From an uncultured Acidobacteriota bacterium (GTDB lineage: Bacteria > Acidobacteriota > Blastocatellia > RBC074), in contig CADECP010000001.1 in NCBI GenBank assembly GCA_902825875.1, positions 124,001 to 188,000 on the forward strand: a DNA stretch of 64,000 bases, given 5' to 3'. Numbering within the stretch: the first letter of the stretch is position 1; each line of letters opens with the position of its first letter. This document shows, piece by piece, positions 49,660-57,098 of the stretch. A model generated the notes under the pieces. That model was not told the origin of the DNA, searched no databases, and saw nothing but the letters and a program-made list of their open reading frames with translations. The translations under genes were made by a program, and so were the position numbers.

Positions 49660-50957
49660 TGGTAAATACTCCTGACCTCGGGTTCCAGTCGAATCAACTC
49701 AGAATAATGTTGGTTGCCCACCCAAACATCTACACCTGGGTCAAGGTATTGCTGAACGTTGGTTACCAACCGATGCACGGTGTTACCACAAGTGCCCTCT
49801 GGAATAATCGCTACGATTTGACACTCGGTAATTTCCAAAAACAATTGTTGCCAGAGATGGCGGTCTACGCCGTAAACGTGAACTTTGCTTGGCCCCAAAA
49901 TTATAGGATTACCCCATAACCGAAAGCTATTTGTGCGGCGAAACGTGCTCTCGATGAACTTATCGAAGACTCCCTGCGAGAGTGACTCGCTAAAACGTAA
50001 GATGACAGGGGCACCAACGAAAGTTTGCGCGAGATTGTGAGTCGTGATGTTTGTCTTTTCGACCCCTTGCCAGGTTACGCGTTCTGTAGTTTCCGTCGCT
50101 TGCTTGTATAGCTTGAGCACGAATTCTAGATGCTGACGGTGATCGGCAAAACTGTTGCTACGATTGGTGACTTTCCCATCGAAATAAAAATCGTGGCCAC
50201 CAGGTCGTCCTTGCGCAGGAAAGCGCAGCGATGAGATGGAATACAATGGGGCATAGAGTTTTTGCATGTCATCCAACTTCCGTTTGATGACACGCAGACG
50301 GTCCGTCATGGAAAACACCGTCTTTCTGCTTTCCGGAACGAATTCATCATCCGATTCCATACGAAATAACTGTTCGTCAGTTGTTGCTTCGATTTCGTCT
50401 TGTTGGGTATCAATTTCGTCTTCGCTGTCGAATGTTTTATCAACCAGAGCCTGATTCAACTCAGCAGGGTCTTCTACTTCAAACTTGTTTTCGTGCTGAA
50501 AAACAAGGCGCACAAAGCGATGTTCAGGAGTAAGCTGAATAACCGTGTTAAGTAACTCGGAAAAGATGCGTCCGCTCAGCCACAAATGGTCAAGCGCGGC
50601 TGTAGAAGCCACCAGTTTTTTCACCCACCTGCCCATCTCATCGGACTTTTCCGTCGTGTAAATGGCCGGATGGCGGTCAATCAGTTGTTCAACTAAACCG
50701 ACGTACTGCTCTTTCTTGTGGTCATAAATTTTGAACAACGTGTCATCAAGTCGGCGCAGTTCACACCCGAATTTTGAGAAAAGTGTTTCGAGCGACGGCT
50801 CAGCATGTTGATGTGCCGCTGTTTCCAGCAAAAAGCTTTTTACCAAAGGTCTGCGACTACGCTGTTGGTTAAGCTCTTCCTTGCGTTCATACGCATAGCC
50901 CTCAAGCAAGTCGAAAGCCTCTTGTCTGGTTTTGACGGACACTAAATTCATAAGCAT
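49656..50957 (-). CDS. Unrecognised partner protein (433 aa) of the nuclease-like gene
   Basis: 433 residues, no signal peptide or membrane helix. Features: a charged N-terminal helical half; a very acidic linker around residues 165-215 (FDSEDEIDTQQDEIEATTD); a C-terminal alpha/beta part (VPVILRFSESLSQGVFDKF-like, then GPSKVHVYGVDRHLWQQLF, IVAIIPEGTCGNTVHRLV and DVWVG). No kinase, helicase or ATPase motif is visible. It precedes the nuclease-like gene with a 4-bp overlap. Two ATGs (50957, 50951) compete and neither has a good ribosome site. The role is unknown; a sensor or regulator of the nuclease is one possibility. Confidence 0.65.
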   Translation of the reverse strand: MLMNLVSVKTRQEAFDLLEGYAYERKEELNQQRSRRPLVKSFLLETAAHQHAEPSLETLFSKFGCELRRLDDTLFKIYDHKKEQYVGLVEQLIDRHPAIYTTEKSDEMGRWVKKLVASTAALDHLWLSGRIFSELLNTVIQLTPEHRFVRLVFQHENKFEVEDPAELNQALVDKTFDSEDEIDTQQDEIEATTDEQLFRMESDDEFVPESRKTVFSMTDRLRVIKRKLDDMQKLYAPLYSISSLRFPAQGRPGGHDFYFDGKVTNRSNSFADHRQHLEFVLKLYKQATETTERVTWQGVEKTNITTHNLAQTFVGAPVILRFSESLSQGVFDKFIESTFRRTNSFRLWGNPIILGPSKVHVYGVDRHLWQQLFLEITECQIVAIIPEGTCGNTVHRLVTNVQQYLDPGVDVWVGNQHYSELIRLEPEVRSIYQ

Positions 50958-51321
50958 TCGTTGGCGTGATGCGCCGAGTAAATTACCAAATTGTCTGATC
51001 TATGTTGTCGAGTTTTATTGCGAGGGGATGATTGTAGTCTATTCCTCTACATTTGCTTACCCCAGTTGCAAAAAAATGTCGCCTCAAACTGATTGCCCAT
51101 TCCTGGGATACGACTATCCCGAAAGCGAACGTCTGAAGAGAGAGTTTGCTGACCGTGTCGCCTATTAAGTCTTGCTTTTTCAGCACTTCCCCCAGGCACG
51201 CGAACGGCGCAGCATTTGCTTTCATACAACTCTTTTCTGCAAATCGCCTGAACTGAACCAATGAAATAGGCTATTTAAACGCGCCTGCCTGTGACCGGCG
51301 ACGCATTTGAAGGACTGACGT
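50958..51321. other. Intergenic region, no gene supported
   Basis: This 364-bp gap separates the divergent nuclease operon (minus) and an ADOP permease (plus). Short open frames occur on both strands (for example 50932-51168 plus, 50983-51261 minus) but none has a ribosome site or recognisable product. A TACAAT lies at about 51034 on the minus strand as a possible -10 element, without a good -35. Confidence 0.5.
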
Positions 51322-53742
51322 ATGTTGATGATGCAAACACTTTTTCAAGATTTGCGCTATGGCGCGCGGATGTTGCGCGGCAAACCCGGCTTCACTTTGG
51401 CGGCAGTGCTGTCGCTGGCTCTGGGCATTGGAGCTTCGACCGCGATTTTCAGCATTGTGGATGGCGTCTTGTTGCGACCTCTCCCATATCCCGAACCGGA
51501 GCGGCTGGTGCGGTTGAATGAAGTCAATGAACGCGGCGTCAAGATTCGTGTCTCTGAACCGAACTATCTGGATGTGCGCGCTCGCAATCGTTCGCTGGAA
51601 TCCGTAGCGCAATACGCGGGCGGGCAGGTTGTCGTCAGTGGCGGCAGTGAAGCTGCGCGAGCTTTTGCCTGTTGGGTGTCGGGCGATTTTTTCAAGGCGA
51701 TGGGCGTGCAGCCTATTGCCGGTCGCAGCTTTTCGCCGGATGAATCGAAGTTCGGCGGCAACAATCAGGTTGCCATCGTCAGCTATGCGTTTTGGCAGCA
51801 AAAAATGGGCGGACGGGCGGATTTTTCAGGCGCTAAGCTGAACGTTGATGGCCCGGCTTTCACAGTCATCGGCGTCATGCCGCCGGGATTCAGCTTTCCT
51901 CCGACTGCCGACATCTGGGTTCCTCGCGAAGTCGAACCGCCGCGCTTGTCTCGCACCGCGCACAACTGGCACGTCATCGGGCGGCTGCGTTCGGGCGTCA
52001 GTTTCGATCAAGCGCGCAACGACATCAGCGGCTTAGGAAAACAGTTGCGGCAGGAACTCGGCAAAGAAACTGACGCGGTTGATATGGCGCTGGTTCCGCT
52101 GAAAGAGTTTATGACCGACAACGTCCGCACCGGGTTGTTGTTGATTCTGGCTGCAGTTGGATTGTTGCTGGTCGTAGCCTGCGCCAACGTGGCTAATTTG
52201 TTGCTGACTTCGGCGACGATGCGGGCTTCGGAATTTGCAGTGCGCGCGGCTTTGGGAGCTTCGCGCTGGCGAATGGCGCGCCAGTTCATCACTGAAAATT
52301 TGTTGCTGACTTCGACCGCCGGGCTGTTGGGCATCTTGATTTCGTTCTGGGGCGTAGACCTGCTGCTGAAATTGAACGCAGGCAATTTGCCGCGCGAATC
52401 TGAAATCGCAGTCAATTACAGAGCCTTGCTGTTCACTCTTGGGCTTTCGACTTTGATTGCCATCGTGTTGGGCTTGCTGCCCGCGATGCGATTTTCCGGC
52501 GCGGATTTGCACACAAGTTTGAAAGAAGGCGGGCGTGGACAGATGGCCGCTTCTTCCAGCGGGCGTTTGCGTTCCGCTTTGGTTGTGGCGCAAGTCGCGT
52601 TGACGTTGATGCTGCTGGTCAGCGCCGGTCTGCTCAGTCGCAGCTTTCTGAAACTGATGCAGGTTGATCCCGGCTTCAAACCGGAAAGCTCTGTGGCGAT
52701 GACTCTGGCGCAGGCGACGACTTTGGATAAACAGCAGGAAGCGCAATTGCAGCAGTTCAACGAACAACTGTTGGAACGGTTGCAGGCGATGCCGGGCGTA
52801 AAGGCTGCGGGGGCGATCAATGCTCTGCCGCTGACCGGTTCAGGAGCCAACGGCACGTTTCAAAAAGACGGCAACCCGGCGACAAAAGGCGACGCGGATT
52901 ACAGGTTAGCCAGCGGCGGATATTTTGCCGCAATGGGCATTCCGCTGTTGCGCGGGCGGACATTCGATTCCACTGACACGGGCAGCGCGCCCGACGCAGC
53001 GGTCATCAGCCGGTCGCTGGCGAACAAATACTGGCCGAACGAAGACCCAATCGGACGCACAATCCAATTCGGCAATATGGATGGCGACAAAGACTTGCTG
53101 CACATCGTAGGCATTGTCGGCGACGTGCGGCACGAAGGTTTGGACGAAGCTCCCTCGCCGACGGTTTACGCCAATTCGTTGCAGCGTCCGCAGTGGTGGC
53201 AAGTCTCGAATCAAAGCTACGTTGTGCGCGCCGAAACCAATGCTTCCAGCCTGATTCCGGCGATGCGCGCCGAAGTCTTATCTCAACGCCAGGACATTCC
53301 ACTGCGCTTCCGAACGATTGACGAAGTCGTGGCTTCGTCGTTGGATCAGCGGCGATTCAGCCTGGTCATTTTCGGAGCCTTTGCCGTAGTCGCTTTGTTG
53401 CTGGCGGCGACAGGAGTTTACGGAGTCATCTCTTACGCCGTTTCTCAGCGAACCCACGAAATCGGAATCCGCATTGCTCTTGGCGCTCGCGCGGTTGACG
53501 TGCTGCGGCTGGTGATTGGGCAGGGAATGCGACTGGCGTTGATCGGCGTCGCGGTCGGACTGGTTGGCGCTTACGCGGTGACGCGCTGGATGGCGAATAT
53601 GCTTTACGACATCAGCGCAACCGACCCGCTGACCTTTGCTGGCATTGCGGCTGTGCTCGCGGCTGTGGCTTTGCTGGCCTGTTGGATTCCAGCGCGGCGA
53701 GCGACGAAAGTTGATCCGATGATTGCGCTTCGGTGTGAATGA
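51322..53742 (+). CDS. ADOP-type (acidobacterial duplicated orphan) MacB-like permease
   Basis: 806 residues. Near-family start [23 protein letters not shown] codons at 51322, 51328 and 51331 compete, and 51331 corresponds to the usual family start. AAGGA lies just upstream. Two FtsX modules with intervening periplasmic domains: [19 protein letters not shown], then [14 protein letters not shown], and the C-terminal module ending [15 protein letters not shown]. It is paralogous to 45297-47753 and to the truncated copy at the right edge. No ATPase gene is adjacent. Confidence 0.93.
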   Translation: MLMMQTLFQDLRYGARMLRGKPGFTLAAVLSLALGIGASTAIFSIVDGVLLRPLPYPEPERLVRLNEVNERGVKIRVSEPNYLDVRARNRSLESVAQYAGGQVVVSGGSEAARAFACWVSGDFFKAMGVQPIAGRSFSPDESKFGGNNQVAIVSYAFWQQKMGGRADFSGAKLNVDGPAFTVIGVMPPGFSFPPTADIWVPREVEPPRLSRTAHNWHVIGRLRSGVSFDQARNDISGLGKQLRQELGKETDAVDMALVPLKEFMTDNVRTGLLLILAAVGLLLVVACANVANLLLTSATMRASEFAVRAALGASRWRMARQFITENLLLTSTAGLLGILISFWGVDLLLKLNAGNLPRESEIAVNYRALLFTLGLSTLIAIVLGLLPAMRFSGADLHTSLKEGGRGQMAASSSGRLRSALVVAQVALTLMLLVSAGLLSRSFLKLMQVDPGFKPESSVAMTLAQATTLDKQQEAQLQQFNEQLLERLQAMPGVKAAGAINALPLTGSGANGTFQKDGNPATKGDADYRLASGGYFAAMGIPLLRGRTFDSTDTGSAPDAAVISRSLANKYWPNEDPIGRTIQFGNMDGDKDLLHIVGIVGDVRHEGLDEAPSPTVYANSLQRPQWWQVSNQSYVVRAETNASSLIPAMRAEVLSQRQDIPLRFRTIDEVVASSLDQRRFSLVIFGAFAVVALLLAATGVYGVISYAVSQRTHEIGIRIALGARAVDVLRLVIGQGMRLALIGVAVGLVGAYAVTRWMANMLYDISATDPLTFAGIAAVLAAVALLACWIPARRATKVDPMIALRCE

Positions 53743-53896
53743 CCGAAGTAAGCAGATGGCTCCAGCGTGCGCATGGTGGCTACAGCCGTCGGCCATAACA
53801 CCAGGCCAAGACTGTAATTGAAAAGTTCTGCTGAAAATGAAGTGCAACGCCGTGAAAGGATGATGAGAGTTGGCTGAGGAAAATTTGGCTCCCGCA

Positions 53897-53938
53897 GCGC
53901 CGATTCAAACAACAAGCTTCAGTTGAATGAATCGGCGC
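53897..53938. repeat. Hairpin between convergent genes
   Basis: GCGCCGATTCA (53897-53907) pairs with TGAATCGGCGC (53928-53938) over a 20-nt loop, between the ADOP gene and the HNH gene, which converge. No T run follows on either strand, so a role as terminator is only possible. Confidence 0.5.
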
Positions 53939-53956
53939 AAGCGACGCTGAGAGGTT

Positions 53957-54514
53957 TTAGGCGACTTTGGCGACTTGCGTTTCGTCGGCGTGTTCCAGAA
54001 AAAGGTATTTCTTCCATTCCTGGCGAGTCTGAGCCGCCTGTCGCAGTTCGGCGCGTTCCAATCCGTAAAACAACGCTGCCGGATTGGTCAGCAACGGCAT
54101 GCGAGCTTCTTCGGGCGTGCGGTCGCCTTTGCGGTTGTTGCAGGTTTGGCAGGCCGCAACCAGATTTTCAGCCACGGTTCGTCCGCCGCGAGAACGCGGC
54201 ATGATGTGGTCGAGCGTCAGGTCGAACGCCGTTCCGCGTTTGCCGCAATACTGGCAACGATAATGATCGCGCGCCAAAATTCGATGGCGATTCGTCACTT
54301 TGTTGCGCCGTGAACGAACATCAATGTATTGAGTCAGCCGAATGACTGACGGCACATCGAACACGAATCTGGGCGAACGCAACACGAAGCCTTTGTCTTT
54401 TTCCAAAACTTCAGCCACTTGTCTGAACACGAGCGTCAACGCCTTTGCCGCGCTGACCAAACTCAGCGGTTCGTAGGATGCGTTCAAGAGCAAAACTTTT
54501 CTGGCGAGCGTCAT
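53957..54514 (-). CDS. HNH endonuclease, directly downstream of the tRNA array
   Basis: 185 residues. The N-terminal NASYEPLSLVSAAKALTLVF is typical of a conserved bacterial HNH subfamily. The HNH core has zinc cysteines C87, C90, C122 and C125, D102-H103 (LDHIMPRSRGG), N117 and N126/N127 (CNNRKGDRTPEEA). GGAGGAG lies before the ATG, only 20 bp past the last tRNA gene, so it may be on the same transcript. The family's natural role is unknown; it is usually chromosomal and not part of phage heads. Confidence 0.9.
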   Translation of the reverse strand: MTLARKVLLLNASYEPLSLVSAAKALTLVFRQVAEVLEKDKGFVLRSPRFVFDVPSVIRLTQYIDVRSRRNKVTNRHRILARDHYRCQYCGKRGTAFDLTLDHIMPRSRGGRTVAENLVAACQTCNNRKGDRTPEEARMPLLTNPAALFYGLERAELRQAAQTRQEWKKYLFLEHADETQVAKVA

Positions 54515-54534
54515 AACTCCTCCGTTTGAATTGA

Positions 54535-54610
54535 TGAGTCTGGCAGGATTCGAACCTGCATGATCTCGTTTAGAAGACGAGTGCCTTGATTCCCGTTAGA
54601 CGACAGACTC
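54535..54610 (-). tRNA. tRNA-Arg(UCU)
   Basis: Acceptor GAGTCTG/CAGACTC is perfect; A73; anticodon loop CTTCTAA; T-loop TTCGAAT. No CCA is encoded. Last unit of the array, next to the HNH gene. The D-arm (TCGTCTAACGGG) looks like that of tRNA-Gln. Confidence 0.85.
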
Positions 54611-54629
54611 AGAAATGATTGTGAAGCCA

Positions 54630-54703
54630 GGCCCGCAGCCGGAATCGAACCGGCGTCCTCTCGCTTACCATGCGAGTGCTGCCACCAACTGAGCTATGCG
54701 GAC
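54630..54703 (-). tRNA. tRNA-Thr(GGU)
   Basis: Acceptor GTCCGCA/TGCGGGC (one wobble), anticodon loop ATGGTAA, T-loop TTCGATT. C73 is unusual for Thr. Confidence 0.88.
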
Positions 54704-54707
54704 GCAA

Positions 54708-54780
54708 TGACCGGAGCAGGAATTGAACCTGCGACCTTTGGCATGTCACACCAATACTCTTCCAACTGAGCTATCCGGCC
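54708..54780 (-). tRNA. tRNA-Val(GAC)
   Basis: Acceptor GGCCGGA/TCCGGTC, anticodon loop GTGACAT, T-loop TTCAATT, A73 as expected for Val. Confidence 0.88.
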
Positions 54781-54795
54781 AATTGAAATTCAAAA

Positions 54796-54871
54796 AGGTG
54801 ATGGTGAGATTCGAACTCACGCCTTGCTGCTTAGGAGACAGCCGCTCTCGATTCCGCTGAGCTACATCACC
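54796..54871 (-). tRNA. tRNA-Arg(CCU)
   Basis: Acceptor GGTGATG/CATCACC perfect, anticodon loop CTCCTAA, T-loop TTCGAAT, U73. Confidence 0.88.
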
Positions 54872-54877
54872 GAAAAG

Positions 54878-54949
54878 TGGTCGGAGTTGGAATCGAACCA
54901 ACCTTTGCGGCTTTTCAGACCGCCGCTAATCCGTCTCAGCTATCCGACC
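54878..54949 (-). tRNA. tRNA-Phe(GAA)
   Basis: Acceptor GGTCGGA/TCCGACC perfect, anticodon loop CTGAAAA, T-loop TTCGATT, A73. A 53-nt spacer to the next unit is the longest but one in the array and holds nothing recognisable. Confidence 0.9.
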
Positions 54950-55002
54950 GTGTGGATGTTCGTGGCCAAATCTGTATGCGCCCCAAACATTCGTGATTAA
55001 AG

Positions 55003-55078
55003 TGTTCGTGGAAGGATTCGAACCTTCGACCTCTGGTTTCGTAGACCAGCACTCTTGATTCCGCTGAGCTACACGAAC
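55003..55078 (-). tRNA. tRNA-Arg(ACG)
   Basis: Acceptor GTTCGTG/CACGAAC perfect, A73, anticodon loop CTACGAA (A34, to be inosine), T-loop TTCGAAT. Confidence 0.9.
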
Positions 55079-55084
55079 AAAAAG

Positions 55085-55156
55085 TCTGGGCGGCAGGATT
55101 CGAACCTGCGTCGGCTTGCTCCCAAGGCAAGTGGGCGACCACTGCCCCACACCCAG
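55085..55156 (-). tRNA. tRNA-Pro(UGG)
   Basis: Acceptor CTGGGTG/CGCCCAG with one wobble, A73, anticodon loop CTTGGGA, T-loop TTCGAAT. Confidence 0.9.
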
Positions 55157-55164
55157 AAACAGAA

Positions 55165-55237
55165 TGGAATCGGTGGGACTCGAACCCACAATTTCCAGTT
55201 TGCAAGACTGGAGCCTTTCCAGTTTGGCTACGACCCC
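55165..55237 (-). tRNA. tRNA-Ala(UGC)
   Basis: Acceptor GGGGTCG/CGATTCC including G3-U70, the alanine identity pair; A73; anticodon loop CTTGCAA; T-loop TTCGAGT. Confidence 0.9.
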
Positions 55238-55246
55238 AAATTCAAA

Positions 55247-55319
55247 TAGGAGCGGTGGGGATTGAACCCACGACCTCCGGTTTGTAAGACCGATGCTGCT
55301 GCCGCTGAGCTACGCTCCA
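55247..55319 (-). tRNA. tRNA-Val(UAC)
   Basis: Anticodon loop CTTACAA, T-loop TTCAATC, A73. The acceptor starts with a T1-T72 mismatch and the D-stem has an imperfect pair, so it is a less regular member. Confidence 0.82.
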
Positions 55320-55330
55320 ACAAAATTAAA

Positions 55331-55402
55331 CTGAGAGACGCGGATTCGAACCACGACCGACAGAGTCAGAATCTGCCATCCTGCCAATTAGACGATCTCC
55401 CA
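55331..55402 (-). tRNA. tRNA-Gln(CUG)
   Basis: Acceptor TGGGAGA/TCTCTCA, G73 as expected for Gln, anticodon loop TTCTGAC, T-loop TTCGAAT. Confidence 0.9.
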
Positions 55403-55406
55403 ATAA

Positions 55407-55478
55407 AGCTGGCGGTGGGAATCGAACCCACATCCTGCCGCTTACGAGACGGCGGCTCATCCGTTGAGCTACACCAGC
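55407..55478 (-). tRNA. tRNA-Thr(CGU)
   Basis: Acceptor GCTGGTG/CGCCAGC, anticodon loop CTCGTAA, T-loop TTCGATT, U73. Confidence 0.88.
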
Positions 55479-55482
55479 GGAA

Positions 55483-55555
55483 AGTGAGCGGCGGGGATCG
55501 AACCCGCTACCTCCGGTTTGGAAGACCAGCGCGCTGCCATTAGCGCTTCGCTCAC
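55483..55555 (-). tRNA. tRNA-Gly(UCC)
   Basis: Acceptor GTGAGCG/CGCTCAC perfect, anticodon loop CTTCCAA, T-loop TTCGATC, U73 as usual for bacterial Gly. Confidence 0.88.
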
Positions 55556-55560
55556 GAAAA

Positions 55561-55624
55561 AGCGGCGACAAGGATTGATGAAACTTGCACAGTTAAAGGA
55601 TGTAGTTCCATCAGCATTCGCCGC
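55561..55624 (-). ncRNA. tRNA-like unit, 63 nt, no canonical T-loop
   Basis: A perfect 7-bp acceptor-like stem GCGGCGA/TCGCCGC encloses only 49 nt. Inside are short helices (CAAG/CTTG and GATG/CATC), but there is no TTCGA-type T-loop and no clear anticodon stem on either strand. It sits in register with the array's spacing. It may be a decayed tRNA or a minimal tRNA-like RNA. Confidence 0.5.
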
Positions 55625-55627
55625 AAA

Positions 55628-55702
55628 TCAGAGTGGCAGGATTTGAACCTGCGACCTCGTGCGCCCGAGGCACGCGCTCTCCGCAAACTGAGCTACACTC
55701 TG
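55628..55702 (-). tRNA. tRNA-Pro(CGG)
   Basis: Acceptor CAGAGTG/CACTCTG perfect, A73, anticodon loop CTCGGGC, T-loop TTCAAAT. Confidence 0.9.
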
Positions 55703-55706
55703 AAAA

Positions 55707-55779
55707 CTGAGGGAGTGGGATTCGAACCCACGCATCGCTCGCTTAACAGGCGAGTGCCTTGCCACTTGGCTATCCCTCA
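55707..55779 (-). tRNA. tRNA-Asn(GUU)
   Basis: Acceptor TGAGGGA/TCCCTCA perfect, G73 as expected for Asn, anticodon loop CTGTTAA, T-loop TTCGAAT. Confidence 0.9.
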
Positions 55780-55800
55780 ACAAATTGCAAACAGCGTCAA

Positions 55801-55873
55801 TGGATCGGGCGGGACTTGAACCCGCAACTTTCGCTTTAAGAGAGCGACACTCTGACGATTGAGTTACCGATCC
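55801..55873 (-). tRNA. tRNA-Lys(CUU)
   Basis: Acceptor GGATCGG/CCGATCC perfect, A73, D-stem ACTC/GAGT, anticodon loop CTCTTAA, T-loop TTCAAGT. Confidence 0.9.
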
Positions 55874-55879
55874 CAATCA

Positions 55880-55952
55880 CGGGAGTGAAGGGACTCGAAC
55901 CCTCGATAGGCGACGCGACAGGCCGCTGCATTAGCCGCTTTGCTACACTCCC
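55880..55952 (-). tRNA. tRNA-Asp(GUC)
   Basis: Acceptor GGGAGTG/CACTCCC perfect, G73 as expected for Asp, anticodon loop CTGTCGC, T-loop TTCGAGT. Confidence 0.9.
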
Positions 55953-55960
55953 AAAATTCA

Positions 55961-56033
55961 TGCACCCGGAAGGACTTGAACCTTCGACCGCGCGGTTATC
56001 AGCCACGTGCTCCGCCATCTGAGCTTCAGGTGC
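55961..56033 (-). tRNA. tRNA-Ile(GAU)
   Basis: Acceptor GCACCTG/CGGGTGC, A73, anticodon loop CTGATAA, T-loop TTCAAGT. Confidence 0.9.
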
Positions 56034-56036
56034 AGA

Positions 56037-56108
56037 CTCGGACGCGAGGATTCGAACCTCGATAGGCGGCTTCAAAGGCCACAGTCCTGCCAGTTGAACG
56101 ACATCCGA
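56037..56108 (-). tRNA. tRNA-Gln(UUG)
   Basis: Acceptor TCGGATG/CGTCCGA, G73 as expected for Gln, anticodon loop CTTTGAA, T-loop TTCGAAT. Confidence 0.9.
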
Positions 56109-56127
56109 ATAAAGCTTCAAAGAGAAG

Positions 56128-56201
56128 GGCGAGCGACCGGATTCGAACCGGTAATGACCTGATCCACAGTCAGGCGCTCTACCAATTGAGCTACGCCCAC
56201 C
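56128..56201 (-). tRNA. tRNA-His(GUG)
   Basis: Acceptor GTGGGCG/CGCTCGC; both histidine identity marks are present, an extra G-1 opposite C73. Anticodon loop CTGTGGA, T-loop TTCGAAT. Confidence 0.92.
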
Positions 56202-56213
56202 AGAAAACCGAAA

Positions 56214-56303
56214 TGCTCCCGCCGGGATTCGAACCCGGATCACGCACCGATCCAGTGCTTACACGTTATAAGCGTGTCGCTCTACCTGTTGAGCTACAGG
56301 AGC
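56214..56303 (-). tRNA. tRNA with anticodon UAU (Ile-type codon AUA) and a long variable arm
   Basis: Acceptor GCTCCTG/CGGGAGC, A73, D-stem GCTC/GAGC, anticodon stem ACACG/CGTGT with loop CTTATAA, T-loop TTCGAAT. Its variable region is 22 nt and forms a stem GCAC/GTGC, a class-II shape not known for Ile. Bacteria normally read AUA with a CAU tRNA bearing lysidine, so UAU is itself rare. Confidence 0.82.
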
Positions 56304-56323
56304 CGATCAGCAGCCAAAACAAG

Positions 56324-56413
56324 GACTCCAGCCGGGATTTGAACCCGAACTCAAACACCCGATGGTACTGACACGTTTTTTCGCGCCGCTTTCCCGCCTT
56401 AAGCTACGGGAGC
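56324..56413 (-). tRNA. Class-II-like tRNA with an all-A anticodon loop (identity undetermined)
   Basis: Same plan as its neighbour (UAU): D-stem GCTT/AAGC, a 3' half anticodon stem CGTGT, long variable region, T-loop TTCAAAT. The anticodon loop is AAAAAA, six bases with no U33. The acceptor has a C-T mismatch. It may be a decayed copy, or a homopolymer read error hiding a 7-base loop. Confidence 0.6.
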
Positions 56414-56429
56414 CAATTAAAGATTGTGA

Positions 56430-56501
56430 TGAGTTCGGTGGGAGTCGAACCCACATCTCACGGCTTAAAAGGCCGTTGCCTTGCCATTAGGCCACGAACC
56501 C
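56430..56501 (-). tRNA. tRNA-Lys(UUU)
   Basis: Acceptor GGGTTCG/CGAACTC, A73, anticodon loop CTTTTAA, T-loop TTCGACT. Confidence 0.9.
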
Positions 56502-56509
56502 AAAACTGA

Positions 56510-56583
56510 TAGGGCGTGAGGGATTCGAACCCTCGATTTTCAGCTTGAAAGACTGACGGCTTAACCGGCTTGCCCAACGCCCC
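56510..56583 (-). tRNA. tRNA-Glu(UUC)
   Basis: Acceptor GGGGCGT/ACGCCCT, A73, anticodon loop CTTTCAA, T-loop TTCGAAT. Confidence 0.88.
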
Positions 56584-56603
56584 ATATTTTCAAAAGAACC
56601 TGA

Positions 56604-56673
56604 TTGCGGGTCTGGGTAACGCTCCCAGCGAGTCGAGGCTTATGAGACCTAACCGAACACTTGCCCACCCGCA
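56604..56673 (-). tRNA. tRNA-Met(CAU)-like with non-canonical T-loop
   Basis: Acceptor TGCGGGT/ACCCGCA fully paired (so not an initiator), A73, anticodon loop CTCATAA. The T-stem CTGGG/CCCAG is perfect but its loop is AGCGTTA in place of TTCRANY. One end pair of the anticodon stem does not match. Confidence 0.7.
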
Positions 56674-56684
56674 AAAAATGGCAA

Positions 56685-56760
56685 TGCCGAAGGAGGGAAT
56701 CGAACCCTCATCAACGGAGGTTTAAGCTCCGTGCGTCTGCCAACGTTGCGCCACTTCGGC
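56685..56760 (-). tRNA. tRNA-Leu(UAA) with short variable region
   Basis: Acceptor GCCGAAG/CTTCGGC perfect, A73, Leu-like D-arm (TGGCGCAA then GCAGACGC), anticodon loop CTTAAAC. Variable region is TTGAT, 5 nt, where normal tRNA-Leu has 12 or more. Confidence 0.88.
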
Positions 56761-56772
56761 ATTTCAAACAAA

Positions 56773-56846
56773 AGCACGCTGACGGAATCGAACCGCCCTG
56801 ACGGGGTTTGCGGCCCCGCGCCTAAAAACCGCTCGGCCAAGCGTGC
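56773..56846 (-). tRNA. tRNA-Cys(GCA)
   Basis: Acceptor GCACGCT/AGCGTGC perfect, U73 as expected for Cys, T-loop TTCGATT. The anticodon loop CCGCAAA has C33 in place of the near-universal U33. Confidence 0.85.
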
Positions 56847-56852
56847 ATAAAA

Positions 56853-56925
56853 AGTCGGCGAGGAGGTTCGAACTCCCGACCTCGAACGTGGCAAGCTCGC
56901 GCTCTTCCAATTGAGCTACGCCGAC
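56853..56925 (-). tRNA. tRNA-Gly(GCC)
   Basis: Acceptor GTCGGCG/CGCCGAC perfect, U73, anticodon loop TTGCCAC, T-loop TTCGAAC. Confidence 0.9.
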
Positions 56926-56933
56926 AAAACCAA

Positions 56934-57008
56934 TGTGGGTGAAAGGAGTCGAACCTTCAACAACCGGCTTCTGAGACCGGCGCGTCTGCCGAATTGCGCC
57001 ACACCCAC
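56934..57008 (-). tRNA. tRNA-Leu(CAG) with short variable region
   Basis: Acceptor GTGGGTG/CACCCAC perfect, A73, D-arm TGGCGCAA and GCAGACGC, anticodon loop CTCAGAA, variable region TTGTT (5 nt). Confidence 0.88.
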
Positions 57009-57015
57009 AAACAAA

Positions 57016-57089
57016 TGCAGGTAGAAGGAGTCGAACCTTCAACAGGCAGTTTTTGAAACTGCTGCGTCTACCGATTGCGCCATACCTGC
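57016..57089 (-). tRNA. tRNA-Leu(CAA) with short variable region
   Basis: Acceptor GCAGGTA/TACCTGC perfect, A73, D-arm TGGCGCAA and GTAGACGC, anticodon loop TTCAAAA, variable region CTGTT (5 nt). Confidence 0.88.
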
Positions 57090-57098
57090 AAAATTCAA

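Noticed and set aside
50932-51261. Two short overlapping frames on opposite strands in the gap before the second ADOP gene
   Set aside because: Neither has a ribosome site or recognisable features; the plus-strand frame begins inside the neighbouring gene.
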